Positions 37,024 to 44,825 of a stretch of 64,000 bases of DNA are shown here, piece by piece. Position numbers and translations under genes: made by a program. Under the pieces are notes generated by a model. It saw nothing but the letters and a program-made list of their open reading frames with translations, did no database searches and had not been told where the DNA came from. Source of the stretch: Saccharothrix espanaensis DSM 44229 (lineage in GTDB: Bacteria > Actinomycetota > Actinomycetes > Mycobacteriales > Pseudonocardiaceae); the NCBI RefSeq assembly GCF_000328705.1, contig NC_019673.1, forward strand, positions 1,674,001 through 1,738,000, given 5' to 3'. Positions within the stretch are counted from its first letter, which is position 1. Every line of letters starts with the position of its first letter.

Positions 37024-38091
37024 TCAGTAGGTCCGTTTCGTGGCGCTGATCGCGAGTTCGGCCAGCCGGTCCCCGGCGGGGTCCGCGACCGGCGCGTCGG
37101 CCAGCGCGGCCAGCGCCGACTCGGTCAGCCGGGCGATCCGGTCCTCGACCGCGGCCACCGCGCCGACCTCGACCAGCCGGGCCCGCACCTCGTCCACCTC
37201 GGCCACGTCGAGGTCGGGCCGGCCCAGCGCGTCGTGCAGCACGTCCGCGCCGAACTCCATGCCCAGCGCGACCAGCAGGGTCCGCTTGCCCTCGCGCAGG
37301 TCGTCGCCCGCGGGCTTGCCGGTCACCGCCGGGTCGCCGAACACGCCCAGCAGGTCGTCGCGCAGCTGGAAGGCCACGCCGATGTCGGTGCCGAACGCCC
37401 GCAGCCCCGCCACGAGCTCCGGCGACGCGTCGCCGATCGCCGCGCCCATGTGCAGCGGGCGCTCCACGGTGTAGGCGGCGGTCTTGAGCCGGTCGATGCG
37501 CAGCGCGGCGTCGGGCGAGGCGTCGCCGCGCGCCTGGGTGAGCACGTCGAGGTACTGGCCCGCGAGCATCTCGGTGCGCATGTCCCGCCACGGCAGGCTC
37601 AGCCGCTGCAACGCGTCGTTGGGCAGCCCGGCGGCGAAGAGCATGTCGTCCGCCCAGGCCAGCGCCACGTCGCCGATCAGCACCGAGGCGGCCAGGCCGA
37701 ACCGTTCGGGCTCGCCCAGCCAGCCCTCGGCGAGGTGCCGGCGGGCGAACCGGACGTGCACGGTCGGCATCCCGCGGCGGGTTTCCGAAGCGTCCATCAG
37801 GTCGTCGTGGATCAGCGCGCAGGCCTGGATCAGCTCCAGCGAGCTGACCGCGGTGAGCACCGGTGCGGCCAGCTCGCCGTCCGGGTCGCCACCCGCCGCC
37901 CGCCAGCCCCACCAGGCGAAAGTCGGTCGTATCCGCTTGCCGCCGCCGAGCACGAAGTCCGCCAGCGCGTCGACGGCACCGGTGAAGTTCTCCTCCATCC
38001 GCCCGCCCAGGGCGCGGCGGTCGGCGAGGTAGCCTGCGAGCGCCGCGTCGACGTGCTTGGGCAGTTCCAGGTCCAACGGGTGGGGCGACAC
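37024..38091 (-). CDS. idsA: polyprenyl (geranylgeranyl) diphosphate synthase
   Basis: Builds the C20 precursor for carotenoids and possibly for polyprenyl carriers. The 355-residue protein has the first Asp-rich motif DDLMD at 96-100, the GKR substrate site at 51-53, and the second motif QLRDDLLGVFGD. It matches Rv2173 (idsA2). Homology begins at GTG 38091, yet AGGAGG abuts this codon with no spacer; TTG further in would have a 15-base spacer, so the true start is uncertain. Leads into crtI with a two-base gap. Confidence 0.9.
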   Translation of the reverse strand: MSPHPLDLELPKHVDAALAGYLADRRALGGRMEENFTGAVDALADFVLGGGKRIRPTFAWWGWRAAGGDPDGELAAPVLTAVSSLELIQACALIHDDLMDASETRRGMPTVHVRFARRHLAEGWLGEPERFGLAASVLIGDVALAWADDMLFAAGLPNDALQRLSLPWRDMRTEMLAGQYLDVLTQARGDASPDAALRIDRLKTAAYTVERPLHMGAAIGDASPELVAGLRAFGTDIGVAFQLRDDLLGVFGDPAVTGKPAGDDLREGKRTLLVALGMEFGADVLHDALGRPDLDVAEVDEVRARLVEVGAVAAVEDRIARLTESALAALADAPVADPAGDRLAELAISATKRTY

Positions 38092-38183
38092 CCTCCTATG
38101 GTCACCTCTGCCCCGCGGCGCCCACCAGCCGGGGGTCTGCTCCCATCCAGTGAACCGTTCCTCCCACGGGCCGGCACGGGCAC

Positions 38184-38189
38184 TAGGCT
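38184..38189 (+). promoter_or_regulatory. -10 hexamer TAGGCT, MTHFR-like gene
   Basis: TAGGCT ends 7 bases before ATG 38197. Confidence 0.45.
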
Positions 38190-38196
38190 GGTGGGC

Positions 38197-39081
38197 ATGA
38201 CGTCGGTCGTCGAACGCCTCAGCGGCGGCACCCCGGTGTTCTCGGTCGAGTTCTTCCCACCGCGGGACGACGCCGACGAACAGGTCCTCTGGCGTGCCAT
38301 CCGCGAACTGGAGGGCCTGGACCCCGCCTTCGTGTCGATCACCTACGGCGCGGGCGGCTCGTCCCGCGACCGCACGATCCGCACCACCGGCCGGGTGGTC
38401 CAGGAGACGACCCTGGTGGCGATGGCGCACCTCACCGCCGTGAGCCACTCGGTGGCCGAGCTGCGCAACGTGATCGGCTGGTACGCGGCGGTCGGCGTGC
38501 GCAACATCCTCGCGGTGCGCGGCGACCCGCCCGGCGACCCCCACGGCGAGTGGGTGCCCCACCCGGACGGCCTGACCTACGCCGAGGAGCTCGTCCGGCT
38601 GTGCCGGGAACTGGGCGACTTCTGCGTGGGCGTGTCCGCGTTCCCGTACGGGCACCCGCGCTCGGGCGACCTGGACACCGACCTCAAGCACCTGATCAAC
38701 AAGCTGCGCGCGGGCGCCGACTTCGCGATCGCGCAGCTGTTCCTGGAGCCGGAGCACTTCCTGCGGCTGCGCGACCGGATCGCCGCGCTCGGCCACGAGA
38801 CGCACCTGCTGCCCGGCCTGATGCCGCTGACCACGCCGCGCACGCTGGCCAAGTGCGTGGAGCTGTCCGGCGCGCCGCTGCCGGTGTCGGTGGCCCGGCG
38901 GCTGGAGCCGCTGGCCGACGACCCGAAGGCGTTCCGGTCGGCCGGGGTCGACCTGGTCACCGAGATGGGGGAGCGGCTGCTCGCCGAAGGCGTGCCGGCG
39001 CTGCACTTCTACACGTTCAACCGCTCCAAGGCGACCCGCGAGGTGGTGGGCCGGCTGGGCCTGGTGCCCGCCCGGACCTGA
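38197..39081 (+). CDS. metF: methylenetetrahydrofolate reductase-family protein
   Basis: The 294-residue protein has the FAD-barrel MetF pattern: FSVEFFPPRDD near the N-terminus, FVSITYGAGGSSRDRT, NILAVRGDPP and LHFYTFNRSKA at the C-terminus. It should reduce 5,10-methylene-THF to 5-methyl-THF for methionine synthesis. Rv2172c occupies the same place beside idsA2. Divergent from idsA over about 105 bases. Confidence 0.9.
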   Translation: MTSVVERLSGGTPVFSVEFFPPRDDADEQVLWRAIRELEGLDPAFVSITYGAGGSSRDRTIRTTGRVVQETTLVAMAHLTAVSHSVAELRNVIGWYAAVGVRNILAVRGDPPGDPHGEWVPHPDGLTYAEELVRLCRELGDFCVGVSAFPYGHPRSGDLDTDLKHLINKLRAGADFAIAQLFLEPEHFLRLRDRIAALGHETHLLPGLMPLTTPRTLAKCVELSGAPLPVSVARRLEPLADDPKAFRSAGVDLVTEMGERLLAEGVPALHFYTFNRSKATREVVGRLGLVPART

Positions 39082-39107
39082 CCCCGGCCCGGTGCGGCCG
39101 GGGGTCA
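39079..39107. terminator. hairpin terminator between metF and the AhpD-like gene
   Basis: TGACCCCGGCC at the metF stop can pair with GGCCGGGGGTCA (one bulged G) around a 6-base loop. It separates convergent genes. Confidence 0.7.
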
Positions 39108-39139
39108 GGCGCGGCCGGAGGGCCGGCGCCAGCCGGGGG

Positions 39140-39580
39140 TCAGTGCAGCCGGCGCTCGGTGGCCGAGTCCAGCGGCACGGCGACCCGGTTGAACCCGTTG
39201 ATCGCGATCAGCTGGGCCAGCAGCCCGGCGACCTGTGCCTGGTCGAACGTCGCGGTGACCTTCGCCCACAGCTCGTCGGGCACGCCGTGCTCGCCGAGCC
39301 GGGTCACCGCGTCGGTGAACTCCAGCGCGACCCGCTCGGTCTCGGTGAAGAACCGCGACTCGTGCCACACCGACACGGCGAACAGGCGCTGCGGGTTCTC
39401 CCCGGCCTTGATCGCGTCGGTGGAGTGCATGTCGACGCAGTACGCGCAGTTGTTGAGCATCGACGCCCGCAGCTTCACCAGCTCGATCAGACCGTGGTCG
39501 AGGTGCTGGTGGGCGTAGCCGTCGATCTGGAGCAGCGCCTGGTAGACCTCGGGCGCGACTTCGGCGAGATTCATCCTCAT
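39140..39580 (-). CDS. AhpD-like carboxymuconolactone decarboxylase-family protein
   Basis: A 146-residue all-helical protein with the peroxidatic motif CAYCVDMH (Cys45, Cys48) of AhpD-type alkylhydroperoxidases, and the helix ELVKLRASMLN before it. It probably reduces peroxides with a thiol partner, forming trimers or hexamers. ATG 39580 and ATG 39574 are both possible starts. Confidence 0.85.
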   Translation of the reverse strand: MRMNLAEVAPEVYQALLQIDGYAHQHLDHGLIELVKLRASMLNNCAYCVDMHSTDAIKAGENPQRLFAVSVWHESRFFTETERVALEFTDAVTRLGEHGVPDELWAKVTATFDQAQVAGLLAQLIAINGFNRVAVPLDSATERRLH

Positions 39581-39652
39581 ACCCGGTGGACGACGCGGCC
39601 CGCCGAGGTGTGACAGCGCCCGACGTACGCCCCGTCACACCGGGACCGGGTG

Positions 39653-40312
39653 CTAGGCGACCAGGCTCCGGCGGTGCGCGACGATCGCCAGGACCACCAC
39701 GATCAGCGCCGCCGCGCCGGTCAGGCCGGCCACCAGCATGGTCCACCCGAAGTACGACGGCGAGTTCTCCCCGGCGTAGCGGAGGGTGGCGGTGAGCATC
39801 GACGCCTGGCCGGGCTTGGGCGACCACGCGATCGTCGTCGACTCCTCTTCCCGCCCGTTCGTGTCGACGACCTCACCCGGAAAGCTGATCTTGATCTGGA
39901 TGTCCGCGCGGTCGGTCGGCACCTGGGTGAGGTCCACCGAGCCGGACAGCGTCACCAGGTCGCCGGAGCGCCGGAACCCCAGCTGGTACCGGCTGGACGA
40001 CGCGCTGGTCGCCATCGACAGGGTCCGCACCTCCTCGAAGGTGAGGGCGCTGAAGAACAGCTGGGTCCCGGTGTAGTTGTCCACCTTGTACGGCTTGGTG
40101 GTCACCCGTCCGGCCAGCTCCTCGGGCACCCTGAGCTGCGGGCCCGGGTCGTTGTCCTGGGTGGGCGGGGTGGCGGCGACGATCTCGCCGGAGACGCGGT
40201 CGTCCGGCGACACCGCCATCGCGGCGTGCAGCCGGATGCACCCCGTCAGCGCGAACATCGCGAGCAGGATCACCGGCAGGAGGAGCGCTGAGGCCCGGGG
40301 CACGCGGGTCAT
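39653..40312 (-). CDS. lppM: LppM-family lipoprotein
   Basis: A 219-residue exported lipoprotein: signal peptide with lipobox LTGC (Cys about 25), an extracytoplasmic beta-rich domain (about 30-185) and a C-terminal membrane span (about 190-212) followed by HRRSLVA. This lipoprotein-plus-C-terminal-anchor layout and the neighbours fit Rv2171 (LppM). The exact role is unsettled; in mycobacteria it affects phagosome processes. GTG-free start at ATG 40312. Confidence 0.85.
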   Translation of the reverse strand: MTRVPRASALLLPVILLAMFALTGCIRLHAAMAVSPDDRVSGEIVAATPPTQDNDPGPQLRVPEELAGRVTTKPYKVDNYTGTQLFFSALTFEEVRTLSMATSASSSRYQLGFRRSGDLVTLSGSVDLTQVPTDRADIQIKISFPGEVVDTNGREEESTTIAWSPKPGQASMLTATLRYAGENSPSYFGWTMLVAGLTGAAALIVVVLAIVAHRRSLVA

Positions 40313-40395
40313 CCTGCCGGCCGGGTCAAAAGTTGACCGTCCGGACACGGTCGTGAGCGTGGCTAATTACCTGTTGGAGGTACATGACCCACGGG

Positions 40396-40401
40396 TAACG
40401 T
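40396..40401 (+). promoter_or_regulatory. -10 hexamer TAACGT, DUF885 gene
   Basis: TAACGT ends 7 bases before ATG 40409. Confidence 0.4.
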
Positions 40402-40408
40402 GCCGGAC

Positions 40409-42088
40409 ATGTCACCCTCTCCGGCCGGCGTGCACGGCATCAGCAACCAGTTCGTGGCCGATTACGCGGCGGCCGACCCGTTGACCGCGACGTTCATCGG
40501 CACGCCCGGCCACGACGACCGGCTGACCGACTACTCGCCCGAGGGCCACGCCGCCCGCGAAGAACTGGCCACCCGCGCCCTGGCCGACATCACCGCCGCC
40601 GAGCCCGCCGACGCCGGCGAGGCCGCCGCCAAGTCCGTCTTCCTGGAGCGGGTCGGGCTGGACGTGGAGATCCACCGGGCCGGCCTGTGGGAGGGCGAGC
40701 TCAACGTGCTGGCGGGTCCCGTGCAGAGCCTGCGCGAGGTGTTCGACCTGATGCCCACCTCGACCGCCGAGGACTGGGCGACGATCGCCAAGCGGCTCAC
40801 CGCCATGCCGGAGGCGGTGGCGAACCTGCGCGCGGGCCTGGCCCACTCCGCCGACAAGGGCAAGGTCGCCGCGCTGCGGCAGGTCGCCAAGGTCGCCGAG
40901 CAGTGCGACACCTGGTCGGGCCGGTCCGGTGGCAAGTCGTACTTCGCGACGCTGATCGAGCAGGCCGACGTCGACACGTCCCTGCGCACCGACCTCGAAG
41001 CCGGCGCGAAGGCCGCCGCCGAGGCGTACGCGGACCTGGCCGCGTTCCTGCGCGGGGACCTCGCGCCCAAGGCGCCGAAGAAGGACGCCGTCGGCGAGGA
41101 CGTCTACCGCCTGTGGTCGCGCTACTTCACCGGCGCGCGGCTGGACCTGGCCGAGGCCTACGAGTGGGGCTGGGCCGAGTTCACCCGCATCGAGACCGAG
41201 ATGAAGCAGGTCGCGAACCGGATCAAGCCGGGCGCGACCCTCGCCGAGGCCGCCGCCGCGCTGGACGCGAACCCGCGCTACCTGGTCAGCGGCCAGGCCG
41301 GCCTCCAGTCGTGGATGCAGGACCTCTCCGACAAGGCCCTGCTCGACGTCCGCGACGTGCACTTCGAGCTGCCCGACGAGCTGATGAAGCTGGAGTGCCG
41401 GATCGCACCGCCCGGCGGCGGCGTCGGCGCGTACTACACCGGCCCCACCCCGGACTTCGCCCGCCCCGGCCGGATGTGGTGGTCGGTGCCCGCGGACAAG
41501 ACCGAGTTCTCCACCTGGCGCGAGGTCACCACCGTCTACCACGAGGGCGTCCCCGGCCACCACCTGCAGGTCGCCACCGCCGTCTACCAGGCGGAGAAGC
41601 TGAACAACTTCCAGCGGATGATGTGCTGGGTGTCCGGCCACGGCGAGGGCTGGGCCCTCTACGCCGAGCGCCTGATGCGCGAGCTGGGTTACCTGGAGGA
41701 CGACGGCGACCTGCTCGGCATGCTCGACGCGCACCTGTTCCGCGCCGCCCGGGTGATCATCGACATCGGCATGCACCTGGAGCTGGAGATCCCGAAGGGC
41801 GCGGGCTTCCACGACGGCGAGCGCTGGACCCCGGAGCTGGGCCTGGAGTTCATGCTCACCCGCACCATCACCGACCCGGCGCACGTGCACGACGAGATCG
41901 ACCGCTACCTGGGCTGGCCCGGCCAGGCCCCGTCCTACAAGCTCGGCGAGCGGCTGTGGCTGGCGGCCCGGGACGACGCGCGCGCCCGGCACGGCGCGGC
42001 GTTCGACCTCAAGACCTTCCACAAGGACGCGCTGGAGATGGGTGCGATGGGGCTGGACACGCTGCGGGAGCGCCTCGCGGAACTGTGA
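40409..42088 (+). CDS. DUF885 metallopeptidase-like protein
   Basis: The 559-residue protein has the DUF885 core: the zinc-site-like YHEGVPGHHLQ helix, a downstream GHGEGWALYAERLM segment with the second acidic ligand, and FMLTRTITDP near the C-terminus. Members are predicted soluble or secreted M32/M3-like peptidases; no signal peptide is seen here. Substrate is unknown. A terminator with a T-tract follows. Confidence 0.85.
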   Translation: MSPSPAGVHGISNQFVADYAAADPLTATFIGTPGHDDRLTDYSPEGHAAREELATRALADITAAEPADAGEAAAKSVFLERVGLDVEIHRAGLWEGELNVLAGPVQSLREVFDLMPTSTAEDWATIAKRLTAMPEAVANLRAGLAHSADKGKVAALRQVAKVAEQCDTWSGRSGGKSYFATLIEQADVDTSLRTDLEAGAKAAAEAYADLAAFLRGDLAPKAPKKDAVGEDVYRLWSRYFTGARLDLAEAYEWGWAEFTRIETEMKQVANRIKPGATLAEAAAALDANPRYLVSGQAGLQSWMQDLSDKALLDVRDVHFELPDELMKLECRIAPPGGGVGAYYTGPTPDFARPGRMWWSVPADKTEFSTWREVTTVYHEGVPGHHLQVATAVYQAEKLNNFQRMMCWVSGHGEGWALYAERLMRELGYLEDDGDLLGMLDAHLFRAARVIIDIGMHLELEIPKGAGFHDGERWTPELGLEFMLTRTITDPAHVHDEIDRYLGWPGQAPSYKLGERLWLAARDDARARHGAAFDLKTFHKDALEMGAMGLDTLRERLAEL

Positions 42089-42108
42089 ACGGCCAAGCGG
42101 TGAACAGG

Positions 42109-42147
42109 CCCCGGTGAGTCCGCTTCACGGCGTCGTCACCGGGGTTT
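42109..42147 (+). terminator. hairpin terminator with T tract after the DUF885 gene
   Basis: CCCCGGTGA pairs perfectly with TCACCGGGG across an 18-base loop and is followed by TTT. Confidence 0.7.
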
Positions 42148-42187
42148 CTGTTGCATATGCTGCGGGCACGAGTGTGAGGGGGGACGG

Positions 42188-42817
42188 ATGGCCAGACGTC
42201 TCAGGCGTTCGGCGACGGCGCTCGCCGCCGCGGGCGCGTTGGTGTTGGGCGCGGTGCTCGGCGCGGTACCGGCGCAGGCGCAGGAACACGCGCCCGACGA
42301 GTGGCGGATCCGGCTGGAGATCGTGGACTACGCGTTCAGCCAGATCGGCGCGAAGGAGAACGGCCCCAACGGGTACCCGCAGCGCTACCAGGACGTGGAC
42401 CAGGACGTCCGGCGTCCCGTGGAGTGGTGCGGCGTGTTCGTGAACTGGGCGTGGACCAAGGCCGGTGTGCCACAACGCCCGTCGATGCGCCCCGCCGAAG
42501 GCGCGCCGGGCGTCGACCAGGGCCACTGGGCGACGTACTGGCAGAAGTGGGGCCAGCAGAACAGCCGCTGGAAGCCCCTGGCCGACCGTGACGTGGAGAT
42601 GGGCGACGCCGTCGTGTACGGCAACTACCCGTCGATGGTCGCGCACGTCGGCATCGTCGTGGAGGTCAGCTACGACGCCACCGGCCAGAAGGCGACCCAC
42701 GTCCGCACGGTCGAGGGCAACGTCAGCGACAAGGTCGTGTACTCGAAGTGGCGCAGGCTCTCGGACCTGAACGCCGGCCCCGGCCTCAAAGCCTCGGGCT
42801 TCGTCTCACCGTTCTAG
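42188..42817 (+). CDS. secreted CHAP-domain amidase/endopeptidase
   Basis: A 209-residue exported protein: signal peptide (about 1-31, VPAQAQ cleavage) followed by a CHAP domain with catalytic Cys81 (EWCGVFVNW), His153 (VAHVGIVVE) and a downstream VEGN Asn. It should cut peptidoglycan peptide or amide bonds. A purine-rich Shine-Dalgarno (GAGGGGGGAC) precedes ATG 42188 and TATGCT at about 42155-42160 is a possible -10. A strong hairpin follows. Confidence 0.87.
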   Translation: MARRLRRSATALAAAGALVLGAVLGAVPAQAQEHAPDEWRIRLEIVDYAFSQIGAKENGPNGYPQRYQDVDQDVRRPVEWCGVFVNWAWTKAGVPQRPSMRPAEGAPGVDQGHWATYWQKWGQQNSRWKPLADRDVEMGDAVVYGNYPSMVAHVGIVVEVSYDATGQKATHVRTVEGNVSDKVVYSKWRRLSDLNAGPGLKASGFVSPF

Positions 42818-42837
42818 CTCTCCCGCTCCACACGCCA

Positions 42838-42867
42838 CGGGCGGCCGTCGACCACAACGGCCGCCCG
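42838..42867. terminator. hairpin terminator after the CHAP gene
   Basis: CGGGCGGCCGT and ACGGCCGCCCG form a perfect 11-bp stem around an 8-base loop, then TTG. Confidence 0.8.
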
Positions 42868-43130
42868 TTGTCGATCCGCGCCCGCAAGGTGTCGGCTCGG
42901 TCGTCGGCAGGCTGCGGGATGTGGTGCGGCAGCAGGCTGTCGGTCCCGACGCGGCCAGGGCGCGGGAGTGCAGTGCGCGCACCGAGTCCGCGAACGTCGG
43001 CGGGTCCGCCACGACCGACGCCAACAGCTCCGGCAACAGGGATGCGGTCCGGTTCCTTCGCGGCGATCCACGTCGCGGTCCCCGGTGTGGCGGTGCGCGT
43101 GCTCGGTCGACGTCTTGCCGATCCGCCCGT
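42868..43130 (-). pseudogene. possible frameshifted coding remnant, family unknown
   Basis: The stretch between the CHAP terminator and the GNAT gene has no intact gene, but minus-strand codon pattern (G/C at nearly all third positions) moves between frames: one segment reads LLPELLASVVADPPTFADSV and continues RALHSRALAASG, the next reads DSLLPHHIPQPADDRADTLR and RARIDNGRPLW. This is what a small gene with frameshifts would give. I do not recognise the family, and it could equally be non-coding. Confidence 0.3.
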
Positions 43131-43160
43131 CCCGGCGATCACCCGCACCACCGGCGGAGG

Positions 43161-43721
43161 TCAGTCCAACGGCAGGGTGCGGCCCAGCACGGCGAACGGT
43201 CGGGGGTCGCCGGTGAACTGGTAGTGCCGCAGCACGTCGGCGAAGCCCAGCCGGCGGTAGAGCCGCCATGCCTTGCTCGGCCCTTCCGGCGTGGACAGCA
43301 GCACGCGGGACGTCGGAACGCCCGCCAGCAGGTTGCGCAGCAGGCCCTCGCCGATGCCGCGGCCCTGCTCGGTCGGCAGGACGTGCAGTTCGGTCAGCTC
43401 GAAGTAGTCGCGCATCCACTCCTCGACCGAGTTCGGCCCGGAGACCAGGGTCAGGCCGTGCCGCACCTGCTCGTGCCACCACTGGCCCACCGAGCCGCGG
43501 TAGCCGTAGCCGATGCCGATCAGCTCGTCGTCCTCGCCGAGCGCCACCACGCACCGCCAGCCGTCGCGCAGCATGTGCGCCAACCACATCGGCGCGCGCT
43601 GCTCGGCCGTGCCCGGCGGGTAGTTCATCGCGTTGACGTAGAGCGCCAGCGCCTCGCCGAGCCGGGAGTTGAGCTCCCGGGCGGACAGCTCCACCAGCCG
43701 CTGCGACGGCGCGGCGGTCAT
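43161..43721 (-). CDS. GNAT-family N-acetyltransferase
   Basis: The 186-residue protein has the GNAT fold: LTELHVLPTEQGRGIGEGLL supplies the Q/RxxGxG/A acetyl-CoA loop (about 120-127) and SKAWRLYRRLGF the C-terminal helix. Rv2170 is a GNAT protein in the corresponding area. Substrate unknown. Its ATG overlaps the stop of the YbaK gene (ATGA). Confidence 0.88.
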   Translation of the reverse strand: MTAAPSQRLVELSARELNSRLGEALALYVNAMNYPPGTAEQRAPMWLAHMLRDGWRCVVALGEDDELIGIGYGYRGSVGQWWHEQVRHGLTLVSGPNSVEEWMRDYFELTELHVLPTEQGRGIGEGLLRNLLAGVPTSRVLLSTPEGPSKAWRLYRRLGFADVLRHYQFTGDPRPFAVLGRTLPLD

Positions 43722-44218
43722 CGCGCGACCTTCGCCGGGGTGCCACCGGTCAGGTCGACCAGACCCGCACAGGTCGTCGGGAACACCGCGTGCGGGTGCC
43801 CGGCGGCGGCCCACACCACCGCGTACTGCTCCAGGTCGACGTCGACGAACGTCTGGATGGGAGCCGGGTGGCCCAGGGGTGACACGCCGCCGATGACCTG
43901 GCTGGTGTGCTCCCGCACGAAGTCCGGCTTGGCGCGGTCGATCCGGTCCGCGCCCGCGAGTCCGGCCAGCAGGTCGGTGTCCGCCCGGTGCGCGCCGGAG
44001 GTGAGCACCAGCAGCGGGGCGACCTCGTCACCGCGCACGGCGGCGAACAGCAGGCTGTTGGCGATGGCGCCGACGGGCACGTCCACCGCCTGCGCGGCCT
44101 CGGCCGCGGTGCGGACGGCGTCGGCCAGGACGCGGATCCCGTCCGCCGCCTCGGGGTGGCCGGCCTCTGCCAAAGCCGCCGCCACCTTGCGGATGCCGGG
44201 GTGGTCAAGTGCGCTCAC
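43718..44218 (-). CDS. YbaK/EbsC-type aminoacyl-tRNA deacylase
   Basis: The 166-residue protein has the YbaK/ProX fold: VPVGAIANSLLFAA (substrate loop), LLVLTSGAHRAD, VIGGVSPLGH and the C-terminal strand pair. Members hydrolyse mischarged Cys-tRNAPro or Ala-tRNAPro. GTG 44218 starts the homology. Coupled to the GNAT gene downstream. Confidence 0.86.
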   Translation of the reverse strand: MSALDHPGIRKVAAALAEAGHPEAADGIRVLADAVRTAAEAAQAVDVPVGAIANSLLFAAVRGDEVAPLLVLTSGAHRADTDLLAGLAGADRIDRAKPDFVREHTSQVIGGVSPLGHPAPIQTFVDVDLEQYAVVWAAAGHPHAVFPTTCAGLVDLTGGTPAKVAR

Positions 44219-44283
44219 CTGTTCATGAGACCACGTGCGGCCGGGTTGAGGAGTGCCGGGTTCACGGGTTACGCTGAGCCTGC

Positions 44284-44299
44284 TCGAACATCTGTTCGA
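44284..44299. promoter_or_regulatory. LexA/SOS box (perfect palindrome)
   Basis: TCGAACATCTGTTCGA matches the actinobacterial LexA consensus TCGAAC-N4-GTTCGA in all 12 fixed positions, and the palindrome extends to GCTCGAACA/TGTTCGAGC. A TATGCC hexamer starts three bases later, the same arrangement as the recA promoter at 62159-62181. Confidence 0.85.
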
Positions 44300-44306
44300 G
44301 CTATGC

Positions 44307-44343
44307 CTTGGTGGTGGGGCGGGGGAAGCGCCCCACCACCAAG
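44307..44343 (+). other. perfect 15-bp hairpin at the predicted mRNA 5' end
   Basis: CTTGGTGGTGGGGCG pairs with CGCCCCACCACCAAG around a 7-base GGGGAAG loop. It lies between the SOS promoter and the Shine-Dalgarno of the HEPN gene, so it would sit at or near the 5' end of the transcript. It could protect the mRNA, attenuate transcription or bind a protein. Confidence 0.7.
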
Positions 44344-44399
44344 TGCCGCCGTCTCCCCGCGGCGGTCGTCGCTGTCCCGACGCCGCGAGGAGGCCGCCG

Positions 44400-44825
44400 A
44401 TGTCGACTTCCACCGACTTCCCCAGCACCCACCGGGTGCCGCTGCCGCTGCCTCCGGCGTCGGCCGTCAGCCTGCTCGCGCAGGCCCGTGACTGCGCCCG
44501 GGAAGCCGAGCGCGCGACCGAGCCCGCCGACCGGTTCGCCACCGCCTACCTGGGTGCGATGCGCGCCGCCGCGGCCGTGCTGGCCCTGCGCGGCCGACCG
44601 CACCGGGGCCGGGCGAGGCCGACCAGCGTGTGGGTGCTGCTGCCCGCGCTCGCGCCGGAACTGCGGGAGTGGGCCGCGTACTTCGCGTCCTGCTCCGCGA
44701 CCCGCGCGGCCGTCCAGGCGGGCATCACCCGGCAGGTAGACCGACGGGGTGCCGACGACCTGGTGCGCCAAGCGGCGCAGTTCACCGAGCTGGTCGACGA
44801 GATCATGTACGAGGGCAGACTGTGA
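44400..44825 (+). CDS. SAV_6107-type HEPN-domain protein, SOS-regulated
   Basis: A 141-residue helical protein: LLAQARDCAREAERATEPADRFATAYLGAMRAAAAVLA forms the first HEPN helices and FAS/ADDLVRQAAQFTELVDEI the last. HEPN domains often are RNases or nucleotide-binding partners, but the RX4-6H catalytic motif is not evident here. GAGGAGG six bases before ATG 44400 fixes the start. The SOS box upstream and the GTGA overlap with the next gene make a two-gene damage-induced unit. Confidence 0.82.
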   Translation: MSTSTDFPSTHRVPLPLPPASAVSLLAQARDCAREAERATEPADRFATAYLGAMRAAAAVLALRGRPHRGRARPTSVWVLLPALAPELREWAAYFASCSATRAAVQAGITRQVDRRGADDLVRQAAQFTELVDEIMYEGRL

